Shown here: positions 28,563 through 36,670 of the stretch, piece after piece
Position numbering within the stretch: the first letter of the stretch is position 1
Layout: each line of letters opens with the position of its first letter
DNA from: Rhizobiaceae bacterium
Lineage (GTDB): Bacteria > Pseudomonadota > Alphaproteobacteria > Rhizobiales > Rhizobiaceae
DNA: 64,000 nt
Assembly (NCBI GenBank): GCA_029212415.1
Contig: JARGOF010000021.1
Span: forward strand, 1 to 64,000
Direction: 5' to 3'
The notes under the pieces: generated by a model
The model's input: only the letters and a program-made list of their open reading frames with translations
What the model was told of the DNA's origin: nothing
Database searches by the model: none
Program-made: the position numbers and the translations under genes

Positions 28563-29459
28563 TCAGAATGTCGGCGGCACCTGTCCGGCCGAGCGGTAGG
28601 CTGAAACCAGCGTATTGGCCATCAACAGGGCAATGGTCATCGGGCCGACACCGCCGGGCACCGGCGAGATCGCTCCGGCGATTTCGGCACACTCTGCAAA
28701 GGCGACATCTCCGACAAGCCGCGACTTGCCTTCTCCGCGTTCAGGTGCGGGTATCCGGTTGATACCCACGTCGATCACGGTTGCGCCTGGCTTGACCCAG
28801 TCGCCTTTGACCATTTCCGGACGCCCGACGGCGGCCACCAATATATCGGCGGTGCGGCACAGGGCCGGCAGGTCGGCGGTGCGGCTATGGGCAATGGTGA
28901 CCGTGGCATTGGCGGCCAGCAGCAGACTGGCCACAGGTTTGCCGACGATGTTCGAACGACCGATGACAACCGCATTGAGGCCGGACAGATCCTTGCCGCG
29001 TATGCGTTCGATCAGCAGCATCGAACCGGCTGCGGTGCATGGAACAAAAGCCGTTCCGATGCCGGTGGTCAGTTTTCCTGCATTGATCACATGAAAACCG
29101 TCCACATCCTTGTCCGGATCAATGGCCTGGAGGACGTCGCCTTCGTCGATATGGCCGGGAAGCGGCAGTTGAACAAGAATGCCGTGGATTGAGGGATCAT
29201 TGTTGAGTGTATCCACCAGTGATAAAAGATCCGCCTGGCTGGTCGTATCGGCCAATGTGTGCTGCACGGAATGAAACCCGCATTCCTGGGCTTTTTTACC
29301 CTTTGAGGCAACATAGACCTGGCTGGCCGGATCTTCGCCGACGATGACAACCGCGATGCCCGGCATCAGACCTTTTGTGGTTTTCAGTTGAGCCGTGGCC
29401 GTCTTGACCGCCGCGATCACATTTGCCGCTTCAGCCTTGCCATCGATTATCACTGTCAT
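28563..29459 (-). CDS. folD: Methylenetetrahydrofolate dehydrogenase/cyclohydrolase
   Basis: 298 residues; interconverts 5,10-methylene-, methenyl- and 10-formyl-tetrahydrofolate in one-carbon metabolism. Motifs: [13 protein letters not shown] (catalytic Lys region), [27 protein letters not shown] and [17 protein letters not shown]. The start MTVIIDGK at 29459 has GGAGCG upstream; a longer reading adds 20 residues not found in the family. Single gene. Confidence 0.95.
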   Translation of the reverse strand: MTVIIDGKAEAANVIAAVKTATAQLKTTKGLMPGIAVVIVGEDPASQVYVASKGKKAQECGFHSVQHTLADTTSQADLLSLVDTLNNDPSIHGILVQLPLPGHIDEGDVLQAIDPDKDVDGFHVINAGKLTTGIGTAFVPCTAAGSMLLIERIRGKDLSGLNAVVIGRSNIVGKPVASLLLAANATVTIAHSRTADLPALCRTADILVAAVGRPEMVKGDWVKPGATVIDVGINRIPAPERGEGKSRLVGDVAFAECAEIAGAISPVPGGVGPMTIALLMANTLVSAYRSAGQVPPTF

Positions 29460-29652
29460 GTCTTGCGCTCCGGATTTTCTGCCTGAATCCACCGGCGTGC
29501 ATCCAGCGGAAATGATCAATCAACTTGTGCTGACTGCATAATGCAATTTTCACAATGATGAAATGGTCTGTGAGCGACGTCCCGGATCTAAATTGTGACG
29601 CAATGCAATTCAAGCAGCCCTGACCGCTGATCAGGCTGAAACGGACCATCCG

Positions 29653-31920
29653 TTAGCTGTTTACAAACCGCCCGGACTGACGGGATGAACGTCGTGCCTG
29701 TTGCAGGCGTTCCACTGTTTCACGCATTTGGCGGATATCGGCGCGGATTTGTTCTTCTTCGTTCTCGGGTGCAAAATCGGCCATTTGTGATGGTTGTGGA
29801 ATCTCATCTTGCCAGGGCGGCGCGTTGGTGTTCGGCACGTCGCGTTGCTGCCAGCGATCATCCGTGGGTTCTTCATCGGCATAATCCGCAGGATCCAGGA
29901 CAACCTCTTCTTCCTGCGAAGGCGCAGCACCGGAATTCCTGTAAGGCGCGTCGAATCTGTCGCGACTTGCCCTATTGAAGCCCGACGCGAGACTTTTGTA
30001 GATGCCGGCAAGAATGGCGATGGCCAGACCGCCAAACAGTCCGGCCAGCAGGCCTCCAATTGCAATGAACTTGCGGGACGGCCCGCTGGGTTTCAACGCC
30101 GGTGTCGCTGCGGAAATGACCCGAATATTGCTTGTGTTCAAGCTCTGCTGTTCGCGCGTTTCGCGAGCGCGTTTGAGAAAGGATACATAAATCGCACTGG
30201 TGGCATTGGCCTCGCGCTCCAGCTCCCGCAATTGCACGAGGTCACCGGATGTGGTGGCGTGTTTGCTCTTGAGCACAGCGAGATCGGTTGCCACCTGCTG
30301 TTCCGAGCGGATAACACGCCGCAATTCGGTCTGTGTGGATTCGACAATACGGCGCAGTTCATTGTTGATTTCCGCGCGGGCTGTGTCCAGCGCCTGTTCT
30401 GCTGCTATGCGCTGAGGATGGCGCGGACCAAGACTTGTTGCAAGCGCATCCGATATGCGTTTGGCCGAGGCGTATTCGGCGCGCAGTTCGCCAATTGTTG
30501 TCGATCCCAAAATCTCCGGAGATGTTCCGGTCAGAAGAGCGTTGATATCGACCTGACGGGCCGAGTCGGCCTTGACCTGAATTTCCACCTTTTGTGCACG
30601 CAGTTGGGCCAGTTGCTGGTTCAAGGTGATGATCTGCTCATCGCTGATCAGGTTACCACCGGCATCAACCAGATCAAATTTTGCCTTGTATTCTTCAACC
30701 CGCCTCTCGGCTGCTTCCACATCCTTGCGCAAGGCGTCGAGTTGTGTGGCGAATGAAACGGCGGTGCGCTCAAACAGGGCAGATTGTGATTCCTGCTGTT
30801 TGACGATGTAGACGTCGACAATTTCATTGGCAATGCGCGCCGATTTTTCGGCGTCTTCCGTCTTGACCGCGACATAGACGATAAAGGTTTTTTCACCTCT
30901 ATAGACCTGCACCTGGCGGGAAAGCGACTGAACGGCCAGATTGTTGTAATCACTCGCTGTTTTGGACTTGCCGCCAATTAGGGAACGCATCAATTCCACG
31001 GCGCCAAAGACGCCGCCTGCGGCCGTGCCGTTGAACTCCGGATCATCAGCCAGATCGAGATTGGTGACCACGGCTTGCAACACCGGACTGGAATCGACAA
31101 TCTGAACCTGGCTGTCGACCAGCGCCAGGATGGATTCAGCCGAATAGGATTGCGGCAAAAAATCCGTATCGGTCAGGCGCAACTCGCGCGGATCGAGCAC
31201 GAACTGGCTGACGGATTCGTATTTGTGCGGTGTCGCCAAAGCAATCATGACGCCCAGAACCGCTCCGAGGATACTGGCAAAAATCACAAAATACCGATAG
31301 CGCCACGCTGTGACGATCAGAACAACCGGATCGATCAGCGAACCATCGCGAGGTGGCCTGTCGTTCCGGTTCTCCTGATCGCCAGCCCTATGGGAACCCG
31401 CGTTTTGCGAATCTCGTTCTTGTGCAGCTGGGGTCTCGGAGTGCGGGGCCATGGAATGTGGAACTTGGGAATGTGGAACTTGGGAATGTGGAACTTGGGA
31501 ATGTGGCGGATTGGAATTCTGCCTTTGTAACGGCTGGCTCGCATTCATGTCTGCAACCTGATCCTCTGGCGCATCAGTGGCGGGTGCCCGGTGCTTGTGA
31601 AAGCCAGCCTGGTCTGGCTGCTCATCGCGGGTCAGGGATTCAATCATCCCTTGCAGGCGCTGGCGCACGCCGGACTGTCCTGCAGTCGACCTGTCCGGCC
31701 AATCGCTTTCGCCGTGCGGGCTCCGCTCATTGTCATAATATCCGCCATCCTGATCGGAGGGCAATGGCGCTTCATCGTAATAGCGATGGCTTTCCGCTTC
31801 GTCTGACTCGGCAAAATCCGGGCGTGAAGAATCGGACGCAGAATACCCCGTGCGCGTATAATCAAGGAGCGATTTTCGTCCTCTCTTCTGAGCTATTGAA
31901 TCCGGATCGAACATGTTCAC
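29653..31920 (-). CDS. Wzz/GumC-type polysaccharide co-polymerase without kinase domain
   Basis: 755-residue inner-membrane protein. A proline/histidine-rich cytoplasmic N terminus (about 1-205) includes tandem PHSQV repeats; membrane segment 1 is near residues 208-230 (YFVIFASILGAVLGVMIAL), a long periplasmic coiled-coil region follows, and membrane segment 2 (about 615-640, FIAIGGLLAGLFGGLAIAILAG) comes after the SGPSRKF motif. It ends with a coiled tail of about 110 residues. This is the PCP-2a/ExoP layout, which sets polysaccharide chain length and couples to export, but there is no Walker A/B tyrosine-kinase domain. It lies 7 kb from the flippase and glycosyltransferase genes. Confidence 0.85.
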   Translation of the reverse strand: MNMFDPDSIAQKRGRKSLLDYTRTGYSASDSSRPDFAESDEAESHRYYDEAPLPSDQDGGYYDNERSPHGESDWPDRSTAGQSGVRQRLQGMIESLTRDEQPDQAGFHKHRAPATDAPEDQVADMNASQPLQRQNSNPPHSQVPHSQVPHSQVPHSMAPHSETPAAQERDSQNAGSHRAGDQENRNDRPPRDGSLIDPVVLIVTAWRYRYFVIFASILGAVLGVMIALATPHKYESVSQFVLDPRELRLTDTDFLPQSYSAESILALVDSQVQIVDSSPVLQAVVTNLDLADDPEFNGTAAGGVFGAVELMRSLIGGKSKTASDYNNLAVQSLSRQVQVYRGEKTFIVYVAVKTEDAEKSARIANEIVDVYIVKQQESQSALFERTAVSFATQLDALRKDVEAAERRVEEYKAKFDLVDAGGNLISDEQIITLNQQLAQLRAQKVEIQVKADSARQVDINALLTGTSPEILGSTTIGELRAEYASAKRISDALATSLGPRHPQRIAAEQALDTARAEINNELRRIVESTQTELRRVIRSEQQVATDLAVLKSKHATTSGDLVQLRELEREANATSAIYVSFLKRARETREQQSLNTSNIRVISAATPALKPSGPSRKFIAIGGLLAGLFGGLAIAILAGIYKSLASGFNRASRDRFDAPYRNSGAAPSQEEEVVLDPADYADEEPTDDRWQQRDVPNTNAPPWQDEIPQPSQMADFAPENEEEQIRADIRQMRETVERLQQARRSSRQSGRFVNS
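31454..31513. repeat. 15-bp tandem repeat inside the co-polymerase gene
   Basis: Unit GAATGTGGAACTTGG occurs three times without a mismatch (31454-31498), followed by a degenerate fourth copy. On the coding (minus) strand it encodes the pentapeptide PHSQV repeated, next to related PHSMA and PHSET units. In-frame units allow length variation by slippage without frameshift. Confidence 0.9.
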
Positions 31921-32295
31921 CTTCCGAGCTGATCACCAGCGAGGCCCGACTTATGGCTAATACTATCTAAACAACCTTGGAAAATATTTGGTTAACGCAA
32001 CCGCATACCCACCTGCCCGACAGTCACACGTGTCTCAAGCATACCTTGGCACACATTATGCGCGAAATTACGGCGCAGGAGATGCATAGAGCCTTGCCGT
32101 TTCCTCACGCCGTGCCATTTGCGTGATCTTCCGGCCTGAAACAATTGAGACAGAACACGACATTTGACTGATACATCCGACCTTCACTTTTGGGTCATCG
32201 CCAATGGAGGCGGTGAACATCAATGTCTCCCGCACCGACAGCATGGGATTTCGAAATGCTACTCGGCAATGGGACGAACCAGAAGGAATACAAAG
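31921..32295. other. Intergenic region with motif copy A
   Basis: 375 bases between the divergent co-polymerase gene and the first small secreted protein gene. It carries the shared motif (32139-32163) and no recognisable gene. Confidence 0.6.
32139..32163 (+). promoter_or_regulatory. Shared upstream motif, copy A
   Basis: AAACAATTGAGACAGAACAC followed by GACA. The core ACAATTGAGACA is identical to copy B (32711) and close to copy C (33261). It lies 133 bases before the start of the first small secreted protein gene. Confidence 0.5.
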
Positions 32296-32526
32296 ATGAA
32301 GAGACTTTTTGCCCTTGCAGCCCTTGCACTCGTGCTTTCCAATACCGGTGCAAACGCCGCCTATGCCAATCGCGCCGAGTGTATCGATGCCGTCGTCGCT
32401 TCCTGCAACAAGAAACCGCACCCGGTGCCCTGCACCAATTCGGGAACGTCTCAGTGTGAGGAAGTATTCCCGCAGAACAACGGCAGCAGAACGCCTGGAA
32501 TCGCGACCAAGAACAAGAGGAGCTAA
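32296..32526 (+). CDS. Small secreted cysteine-containing protein
   Basis: 76 residues with a Sec signal peptide (MKRLFALAALALVLSNTGANA, cleavage expected after ANA). The mature part of about 55 residues has four Cys (ECIDAVVASC, PCTNSGTSQC) that could form two disulphides in the periplasm or outside. AGAAGGA about 10 bases before the ATG at 32296 supports this start. I do not recognise the family. It is monocistronic, with a stem-loop terminator after it, and shares an upstream motif with the next two genes. Confidence 0.7.
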   Translation: MKRLFALAALALVLSNTGANAAYANRAECIDAVVASCNKKPHPVPCTNSGTSQCEEVFPQNNGSRTPGIATKNKRS

Positions 32527-32587
32527 CGCAGTTTCAGCACGTGGCGATGCATCTGCCTATCTCCAAATGCATCCATTCAAAAGCACC

Positions 32588-32625
32588 AACATGCAGGTCC
32601 GCCAAACAGCCGGGCCTGCATGTTT
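32588..32625 (+). terminator. Terminator of the first small secreted protein gene
   Basis: AACATGCAGG pairs with CCTGCATGTT across a 17-base loop and is followed by TT and further T residues. Confidence 0.7.
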
Positions 32626-32703
32626 TCGTTTGGGAGGCAAGTCCCGCCCAACACGGGTCGTCTCTCTTCAACGAAATCTGCGGTAGAAAACTGCTCCTTT
32701 GAA

Positions 32704-32734
32704 ACGATTGTTACAATTGAGACAATCGGCGACA
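32704..32734 (+). promoter_or_regulatory. Shared upstream motif, copy B
   Basis: TTACAATTGAGACAATCGGC followed by GACA (32711-32734), framed by the inverted pair CGATTGT / ACAATCG. It lies about 96 bases before the start of the second small secreted protein gene. Confidence 0.5.
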
Positions 32735-32829
32735 TCCGACAGACAAACAGGATTGTCAGGTTTGTTTCACGGGTTGCTCGACATCAAGCGTTGGCAAAAA
32801 CCCGAAACCAGCAACAGAGGAAACCTGAA

Positions 32830-33159
32830 ATGAAAAATTTTGCGAAAACAATCACGTTCACCGCCGTGGGCGCAATCTCTCTGGCCGCCGTCAGTCTCTT
32901 TACAGCTGCACCGGCATCGGCGGCATATGCCTGCAAGAATTCCCATTCCTACGAATCCGCAGCCGGCGTCAATCCGAATGCCGCAACCGCAGTCAAAATT
33001 GCCCAGGCAAGCTGGCAGAGCAAAATGAAGAGCCAGTATGGTTTGCCCTGGTCGCTCTGGTCGGTTGCAAAAGGCAAACAGACCAGTTGTGTGAATTCCG
33101 GCGGCAATCAGAAAACCTGCATCGTCAGAGCACGCCCCTGCAAATACGTAACGGGATAA
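32830..33159 (+). CDS. Small secreted protein of unknown function
   Basis: 109 residues. The signal peptide MKNFAKTITFTAVGAISLAA... ends near ASA at about residue 32. The mature part (about 77 residues) holds four Cys, AQASWQSKMKSQYGLPWSLWSVAKGKQTSC and CIVRARPCKYVTG. The pattern of an N-proximal AQASWQ and C-terminal RARPC recurs, as far as I recall, in small alphaproteobacterial secreted proteins, but no function is known to me. Start at ATG 32830, with AGAGGAAACCTGAA before it. Confidence 0.7.
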   Translation: MKNFAKTITFTAVGAISLAAVSLFTAAPASAAYACKNSHSYESAAGVNPNAATAVKIAQASWQSKMKSQYGLPWSLWSVAKGKQTSCVNSGGNQKTCIVRARPCKYVTG

Positions 33160-33188
33160 TCTGCTCCGACAAAGTCACGAACATCGAA

Positions 33189-33250
33189 AGCACCCGCAGA
33201 TGGGAAGCGCAGAAAACAGCTTCTCCATCGGCGGGCGCTACATTTTTGCG
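33189..33250 (+). terminator. Probable terminator of the second small secreted protein gene
   Basis: An imperfect long stem (AGCACCCGCAGATGG... / ...CCATCGGCGGGCGCT) with an AGC/GCT extension is followed by ACATTTTT. Mismatches lower the certainty. Confidence 0.5.
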
Positions 33251-33260
33251 GTGAGGGCTG

Positions 33261-33284
33261 ATACAATTGATACAATCGGCGGCA
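33261..33284 (+). promoter_or_regulatory. Shared upstream motif, copy C
   Basis: ATACAATTGATACAATCGGC followed by GGCA. It is nearly the same as copy B and lies about 147 bases before the hybrid kinase start. The downstream leader also has several GTGTGCCAG/GTGTGCTGG-like short repeats. Confidence 0.5.
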
Positions 33285-33430
33285 CATGCTTGATACAAAG
33301 GGCACTGATACTTGCAAATGCCCAGCCCAGTCCTTGCGTGTGCCAGTTCTTAGCGTGTGCCAGTCTTTGTGTGTGCTGGCCTTTACCTGTGTCAGTCTTC
33401 GCCTGTGGCGTTTGAAACGGAGTAGCCCCG

Positions 33431-35890
33431 TTGCCTACGAGCAGAACAAAAAATGCCAAGACTTTTTCCGCATCGGACAAGGTGCGCATTGTTCTTCAAG
33501 GACTGACCGGACAGTCGAGCGTCGCCGAACTGTGCCACCGTAGCGGGATATCCGAAGACACTTTCAATGAATGGTCGACGGCCTTCATCGAGGGCGGCAG
33601 GAACGCCCTTTCTCAGAAGGCTCAGAAGACCGGGATGGCATCTGACATGAAGTCGCGCGAGGCGGAACTGTTGCGCAACGTCATTGATGTATGTCCCGCC
33701 AATTTCATGGTCTCGCGAATCCAGAGTGGAGAGGTCCTTTACCGCTCACAGGCGTCGGCGGATTTGCTGGGCGAATTGCCCTTCGCGCGCGGACATTGGA
33801 AAAATCCGCTGGACCGCGAGCGCTTTGTTGAAATCCTGGAGAGCGACGGCCGAGTCAACAACATGTTCTTCTGCGCCGTGAAGGCTGACGGAACGTCCTT
33901 TCCATGCCAGATTTCGGCCTGCATTGTTGAACACCAGGGTGAAAATGTCATTGTTTCCTCCACGACGGATTTGTCGAAAGAGTTTGCCTTGCGCAAAGAA
34001 CTGGAACAGGCAAACGCACGTTTCACTGAAGCGCTGGAGGCCTTCGATGAGGGATTTGCTCTCTGGGACAGCGACCTGCGGCTGGTTCTTGAAAACGAGC
34101 GCATATTCAACATGCTCTATCCCAATGAACCACCACCCAGAAGAGGACAACCGGGCGATGCTTTTCAACTGATCCTTCAGGAGCAATTTGCAAACAAGGT
34201 TTTCAAACTTCCCGAAGACGTACCGGCCGACCAGATCATCGGGTTCTGGAAGCAGTTGATCACATCCTACACGAAGGGGCTGGATATTGAGCTTGAAGAC
34301 GGGAGAATCCTGACAGGCTCATCGCACGAGACCAGCCTCGGCGGCTATCTGCTGACCTTCAAGGACGTGACAGACCAGCGCCGCGCAGAGGCCGCCGAGC
34401 GCGAAGCCGATACGCTGCTCAAGCTGATTGTCGATGCATGCCCGACAAACTTCATGGTGTCACGGATCGATAATGGCAAGATCATTTACCTGTCCAATGC
34501 GTCGACGGCCCGTTTCGGAGAAGTCGATTCAAAACTGAGTTTCTTTCCCAGGCCGGAAGATCGCCTGAAATACCTTGATGCACTGCTGCCAACCGGGGTC
34601 GTGGATGACTATCCGGTGCGGTTTCGCCGCGGGGACGGAACCATGCGGGACGGTCTCATCTCGGCCCGGATCACGCGATACAAGGGGGAGGACGTCATTG
34701 TATCTGCGACCCGCGACATTACGGAACAACTCCAGTTGCAGACCGAGTTGCAACACCAACGCGAGATCGCCCACCAAAACGAAAAGCTCTCCGCTATGGG
34801 TGAACTGCTGGCAGGTGTGGCACATGAGTTGAACAACCCCCTGTCAGTGGTGGTGGGTTACGCCCTCATGCTGCAGGAAAAACTGGAAGATCCCGTCCAT
34901 AAAAAACGCATTGAGAGAATTGGCCAGTCCGCTGAGCGTTGCGCACGCATTGTCAAAGTATTCCTGGCCATGGCGCGGCAACGTCCTGTCGATCTGGAGC
35001 AATGGTCGCTCAGTGATATTATTGAATCGGCTTTTGACATGACCGGCTTTCCCATCAAATCCAAGGGTGCCCGGGTCGTTTTCGACCTTGATGCGAGTCT
35101 GCCGCCGGTTGCCGCGGATGGCGACCAGTTGATTCAGGTATTCAGCAATCTGATATCAAATGCCGGTCACGCCATCGCCGATAGCGGCAAAGACGGTATT
35201 CTGACTTTGAAATCCTATTTCGATGAGGATTTGCAAAGGGTCGTCGGAGAAGTCATCGACAATGGACCAGGCGTCCCCGAAGAGCTTCAAACGCGTATCT
35301 TCGAACCTTTTTTCACCACCAAGGATGCCGGAGCCGGAACAGGTATAGGGCTGGCGCTGTGTCATCGGATCGTCGACACGCATGGCGGGCGGCTGTCAAT
35401 AAAGTCAAAACAGTCCAAAGGCGCGCGCTTTATCGTGCGCCTGCCACAGTCGGAAACGCCTGCCAGACATTTCCCCCCTTTGAAGACGCAGGCCAGGACC
35501 GCGGGGCCGCTTCGCGTCCTGGTCGTCGATGACCAGAGTGAAGTTGCCGATCTGCTGCGTGATATGCTTGAGGACAGCGGCTATCAGGTGGAGATCAGAC
35601 ATGATGCGCAGGCCGCCTTGCATTTGCTGGAATCCGAGACATTCGATGTCATCCTCAGTGATATCAAAATGCCCGGCCTGAGTGGTGATGCGTTTTTCAA
35701 AAAAATCAAATCCTTGCGTCCTGATCAGGCAAGACGTCTGGCTTTTGTGACTGGCGATGTGATGAGCCCAAGGGTGGCCGCATTTTTGGAAAAAGCCGCT
35801 GTTCCCTACATTGAGAAACCGGTCGTGCCGTCGGAACTCGACGCATTGATTGAGCAATTGCGCGCGCTTACACTGGGGAGTGAACCATGA
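33431..35890 (+). CDS. Hybrid sensor histidine kinase with N-terminal transposase-type HTH, PAS and receiver domains
   Basis: 819 residues, no membrane segment. Residues about 12-60 (SASDKVRIVLQGLTGQSSVA, then ELCHRSGISEDTFNEW) resemble the helix-turn-helix of IS3-type transposase OrfA (HTH_Tnp_1). Then come a PAS domain (about 75-190), a PAS-7-like domain (about 195-315), another PAS (about 325-435), a HisKA core with His465 in AGVAHELNNPLSVVVGYA, an ATPase domain (NLISNAGHAI, DNGPGVPEEL, GTGIGLALCHRIV), and a receiver domain with phospho-acceptor Asp744 in ILSDIKMPG. The start is TTG 33431, supported by GGAG upstream and absence of a suitable ATG. ATGA overlap with the response-regulator gene shows co-expression. 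Confidence 0.85.
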   Translation: MPTSRTKNAKTFSASDKVRIVLQGLTGQSSVAELCHRSGISEDTFNEWSTAFIEGGRNALSQKAQKTGMASDMKSREAELLRNVIDVCPANFMVSRIQSGEVLYRSQASADLLGELPFARGHWKNPLDRERFVEILESDGRVNNMFFCAVKADGTSFPCQISACIVEHQGENVIVSSTTDLSKEFALRKELEQANARFTEALEAFDEGFALWDSDLRLVLENERIFNMLYPNEPPPRRGQPGDAFQLILQEQFANKVFKLPEDVPADQIIGFWKQLITSYTKGLDIELEDGRILTGSSHETSLGGYLLTFKDVTDQRRAEAAEREADTLLKLIVDACPTNFMVSRIDNGKIIYLSNASTARFGEVDSKLSFFPRPEDRLKYLDALLPTGVVDDYPVRFRRGDGTMRDGLISARITRYKGEDVIVSATRDITEQLQLQTELQHQREIAHQNEKLSAMGELLAGVAHELNNPLSVVVGYALMLQEKLEDPVHKKRIERIGQSAERCARIVKVFLAMARQRPVDLEQWSLSDIIESAFDMTGFPIKSKGARVVFDLDASLPPVAADGDQLIQVFSNLISNAGHAIADSGKDGILTLKSYFDEDLQRVVGEVIDNGPGVPEELQTRIFEPFFTTKDAGAGTGIGLALCHRIVDTHGGRLSIKSKQSKGARFIVRLPQSETPARHFPPLKTQARTAGPLRVLVVDDQSEVADLLRDMLEDSGYQVEIRHDAQAALHLLESETFDVILSDIKMPGLSGDAFFKKIKSLRPDQARRLAFVTGDVMSPRVAAFLEKAAVPYIEKPVVPSELDALIEQLRALTLGSEP

Positions 35891-36603
35891 TGGCCGCAAA
35901 TCCGCACATTCTTGTCTGTGATGATGAAACCCATCTGCGTGAAATGGTCGGCGAATATCTTGCCGAACGAGGATATCGGATTACCGAGGTCCCGGACGCA
36001 CAATCATTGCATGAGGCGATGGCCAATGAACCTGCCGACCTGATCGTCCTGGATATCAATATGCCTGGTGAGGACGGATTGACCGCCCTGCGTGTGCTGC
36101 GAAGCCGTTCGGACGTACCGGTCATCATGCTGACAGCCGCATCAGAGGTCATCGACCGGGTGGTCGGGCTTGAATTGGGGGCTGACGACTATATCGGCAA
36201 ACCCGTTGATCTGCGCGAGCTGGAAGCACGGATCAAGGCTGCGCTCAGACGACAATCTGGAACCGGCGTTGACGATCAGGCGCAAAGGCCAAAGCGGGCA
36301 AAGGGCATGGTTGCTTTCGGACAATGCAAACTGGATCTGGACGGAGCACGGCTTTTCGGACCCGATGAAAACGAAATTGCCATCACGGCAATGGAGTTCA
36401 ACCTGTTGCGTGTCTTCCACCAGAACATCGGGCGTGTCCTCAATCGCGATCAGTTGCTTGAACAGGCGCATGATCGCGGCTGGGAGCCCTATGACCGCTC
36501 GATAGACCTGCGTATTTCGCGGCTGCGGCGGAAAATAGAGAAAAACCCGGCAAAACCGGAAACAATCAGGACAATCCGGGGCATTGGCTACACATACAGC
36601 TGA
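35887..36603 (+). CDS. OmpR/PhoB-type response regulator
   Basis: 238 residues: receiver domain (1-120) with Asp56 in LIVLDINMPG, the conserved Thr/Lys region (MLTAASE, GADDYIGKPVDLRELEARI), and a winged-helix DNA-binding domain (about 145-238; MEFNLLRVFHQNIGRVLNRDQLLEQAHDRGWEPYDRSIDLRISRLRRKI in abbreviated form). It is the likely partner of the overlapping hybrid kinase and the best candidate to bind the motif shared by the three upstream promoters, since OmpR-type proteins bind direct repeats. The ATG overlaps the kinase stop by four bases. Confidence 0.92.
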   Translation: MMAANPHILVCDDETHLREMVGEYLAERGYRITEVPDAQSLHEAMANEPADLIVLDINMPGEDGLTALRVLRSRSDVPVIMLTAASEVIDRVVGLELGADDYIGKPVDLRELEARIKAALRRQSGTGVDDQAQRPKRAKGMVAFGQCKLDLDGARLFGPDENEIAITAMEFNLLRVFHQNIGRVLNRDQLLEQAHDRGWEPYDRSIDLRISRLRRKIEKNPAKPETIRTIRGIGYTYS

Positions 36604-36670
36604 TCGGATCGATCAGCAACTTTGTATCGTGCACAGAAAAGACCCGTAAATTGCCTGAACCAGGCATCCC

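Larger units (their letters stand above)
32527..32829. other. Intergenic region with terminator and motif copy B
   Basis: 303 bases holding the terminator of the preceding gene (32588-32625) and the shared motif copy B (32704-32734). No further gene seen. Confidence 0.6.

Noticed and set aside
31454-31513. CRISPR array
   Set aside because: The repeats are contiguous 15-mers without spacers and lie inside a coding sequence.
33431-33640. Insertion-sequence remnant at the kinase start
   Set aside because: The transposase-like segment is in frame with the kinase, is preceded by a ribosome binding site and has no inverted repeats or second transposase frame.
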